Below, in pieces: positions 62,776-64,000 of a stretch of DNA of 64,000 nt (position 1 is the first letter of the stretch; the number at the start of each line of letters is the position of its first letter). This DNA is from Altibacter sp. HG106 (GTDB lineage: Bacteria; Bacteroidota; Bacteroidia; Flavobacteriales; Flavobacteriaceae). The position numbers were made by a program, and so were the translations under genes. The notes under the pieces are model-generated. The model was not told the DNA's origin. It did not search any database and saw only the letters and a program-made list of their open reading frames with translations. The DNA is taken from the NCBI RefSeq assembly GCF_028561755.1, contig NZ_JAQQTD010000001.1, positions 1 through 64,000 of the forward strand. Reading direction: 5' to 3'.

Positions 62776-63758
62776 TATGAGGGTAAATGAGGGTCGTCGG
62801 TAGGAGAGGGGTTGGTTTCGGAAGGCGGTTCATGGATATAGATCGATGCCAGAACACCACCCAAAAGAGCCACCGCGATAACAGCCAAAGAGGCCCATTC
62901 CGGAATTTCGATATGGTGTGAAAAGATCATTTTGAGTCCGACAAACGTCAGGATCGCCACCAGGCTATAGTTGATATATCTAAATTTCTGAAGCATTCGA
63001 GAGATCAGGAAATACATAGAACGGAGCCCCAGTATCGCCAGTATATTAGAACTGAATACTAAGAAAGGATCGGCGGTAATGGCGAGGATGGCGGGAATAC
63101 TGTCGAGCGCAAAAAGTACGTCCGTCAGTTCGATGACGATTAACGCCAGAAAAAGGGGAGTGGCCATGCGTTTCCCCATTTTTCGGATAAAAAATTTGTC
63201 GCCTTCGGTATGGTGTGTGACGGCGAAGAATTTCCGCACCCAGCGATAGACCTTCGAATCTTTCGGATTAAAATCCTCTTCGCTATCAGACCGCAGCATC
63301 TTGTAGGCCGTATAGAGCAGAAAGGCTCCGAAAACATAAATAATCCAGTCGAATTTATTGATGAGCGCTACACCAAAGAGAATCATGAGTCCGCGAAACA
63401 CCACCGCGCCTAGTATTCCCCAAAAAAGTACTCGATGTTGGTATTTGCTGGGAATATTAAAAGACGAAAAGATAATCGCGATCACAAATACATTGTCGAT
63501 GCTCAGCGATAACTCTATCAAATACCCTGTGATGTACTTAAGTGTTGCGTTAGGAGGCGTGAGGTTGGTGGGATTCTCGACGAGACCGTTTTGAAAAAGC
63601 AAATAGATGACCCCTGAAAATGCTAGGGCAAAGGATACCCAGACGGTGGTCCAGATAGCGGCCTCTTTGGTCTTAATGACATGTGCCTTTCGGTTAAAAA
63701 CACCTAAATCTAAGGCAAGAAAGATAATTATGAGCGCGATAAAAGCAGTCCAGATCAC
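62775..63758 (-). CDS. TerC family membrane protein (Alx-type)
   Basis: 327 residues from GTG. Nine or more membrane helices with two TerC signatures, IELSLSIDNVFVI and ELTDVLFALDSIPAIL; Asp and Asn in the helices are metal ligands in the family. Alx-type members export Mn2+. A TATTTTTG -7 box (minus strand 63784-63777) lies just upstream, while the -33 part is weak. The (GTTA)10 array begins 50 bp upstream of that box. Converges with the nitroreductase pair. Confidence 0.93.
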   Translation of the reverse strand: MIWTAFIALIIIFLALDLGVFNRKAHVIKTKEAAIWTTVWVSFALAFSGVIYLLFQNGLVENPTNLTPPNATLKYITGYLIELSLSIDNVFVIAIIFSSFNIPSKYQHRVLFWGILGAVVFRGLMILFGVALINKFDWIIYVFGAFLLYTAYKMLRSDSEEDFNPKDSKVYRWVRKFFAVTHHTEGDKFFIRKMGKRMATPLFLALIVIELTDVLFALDSIPAILAITADPFLVFSSNILAILGLRSMYFLISRMLQKFRYINYSLVAILTFVGLKMIFSHHIEIPEWASLAVIAVALLGGVLASIYIHEPPSETNPSPTDDPHLPS

Positions 63759-63834
63759 GAGCGGTTGGTTTTACGGCAAAAATACGGCGACCGTTCGGGA
63801 AACTGTTTTAGAGAAATGTTAAGGTTGGGGGTTG

Positions 63835-63874
<40 letters not shown>

Positions 63875-63885
63875 AGATATGAGAA

Positions 63886-63981
63886 AAGAGACAAGAGGCA
63901 AGAGACGGGAAGTAGGATGTAGGACGTAGGATGTAAGAGAAAGAAGAAGCAGCTTAGTGAATTGGTGAATTAGTGAGTCGG
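63886..63981 (+). repeat. Three successive triplicated short motifs
   Basis: AAGAGAC/AAGAGGC/AAGAGAC (63886-63906), TAGGATG/TAGGACG/TAGGATG (63913-63933), then TGAATTGG/TGAATTAG/TGAGTCGG (63958-63981). Purine-rich, no gene. The region from 63785 to the end of the window holds no coding sequence apart from the end of the promoter area. Confidence 0.7.
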
Positions 63982-64000
63982 AAGCGTATAGCAGGACCAT

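Overview
The window looks like a piece of chromosome from a (probably marine) member of the Flavobacteriaceae, phylum Bacteroidota. The evidence is a base composition in the low-to-mid 40s % GC by eye, frequent TTG/GTG starts with weak Shine-Dalgarno sites, several clear TTG / TAnnTTTG promoters (the Bacteroidota sigma pattern), and family-typical genes: bacillithiol synthase BshA, TamB and LptD outer-membrane assembly proteins, a QEGLA-motif protein, a fused E1 dehydrogenase and a type III polyketide synthase cluster. No rRNA operon, prophage, transposase or CRISPR array is visible. Most of the window is ordinary, tightly packed core genome.

Layout. 1-860 is the odd part: an intact tRNA-Arg(UCU) sits in a patchwork of tRNA halves, 80-bp and 344-bp tandem repeats, and two nearly identical GIY-YIG nuclease genes. 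861-4539 (minus) holds a THUMP-like methyltransferase, an AI-2E family permease, a SpoU rRNA/tRNA methylase and a DUF4159 protein. 5046-8204 holds a membrane-bound AraC-type regulator, rsmE and tsaD. 8254-18114 is envelope biogenesis: tamB, ridA, lptD, an N-acetylmuramoyl-L-alanine amidase and an MlaD-type MCE protein. 18124-21162 is an Fe-S oxidoreductase pair with a HAD protein between them. 21182-25248 is a GH3/beta-lactamase fusion overlapping bshA. 25304-32214 holds a small barrel protein, a FAD/Fe-S dehydrogenase, an LpxH-like phosphatase, aroC and a dicarboxylate symporter. 32323-34741 encodes two related secreted proteins.

34816-37838 is a three-gene operon (GshB-like ATP-grasp ligase, N-formylglutamate amidohydrolase, QEGLA/DUF1704 metallopeptidase-like protein) of unknown product. 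It is interesting because the same organism carries bshA and so probably uses bacillithiol rather than glutathione. 37839-41428 holds a DCC-type thiol protein, mutS2, ung and a 34-residue membrane peptide. 41482-44480 is a compact four-gene operon joining a 2OG-Fe(II) oxygenase, a SUI1/eIF1-like factor, a nucleoside phosphorylase and a signal-less solute-binding-type protein. 44604-48088 holds a fused E1 alpha-beta dehydrogenase, a DUF1328 peptide, a lipocalin-like lipoprotein and an OmpA lipoprotein.

48166-53805 is the strongest candidate for an undescribed pathway: FAD oxidoreductase, methyltransferase, type III PKS, FabI-like reductase, FabZ-like dehydratase, ketosynthase and an acyl carrier protein, almost all overlapping or touching. 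The composition resembles the streptomycete alkylresorcinol/alkylquinone (srs) pathway with its own fatty-acyl supply module. A TerC protein and an RlmI-like methyltransferase continue the same strand to 55808.

55835-60370 (minus) holds a PD40 lipoprotein, a decayed ECF sigma factor, and a gluconate operon (gntK-gnd-gntP). 60514-63758 holds stress/housekeeping genes (Spy-like small protein, an ArsC/Spx-like protein lacking cysteine, ribosome hibernation factor, nitroreductase, second TerC). The window ends in a (GTTA)10 microsatellite and short triplicated motifs.
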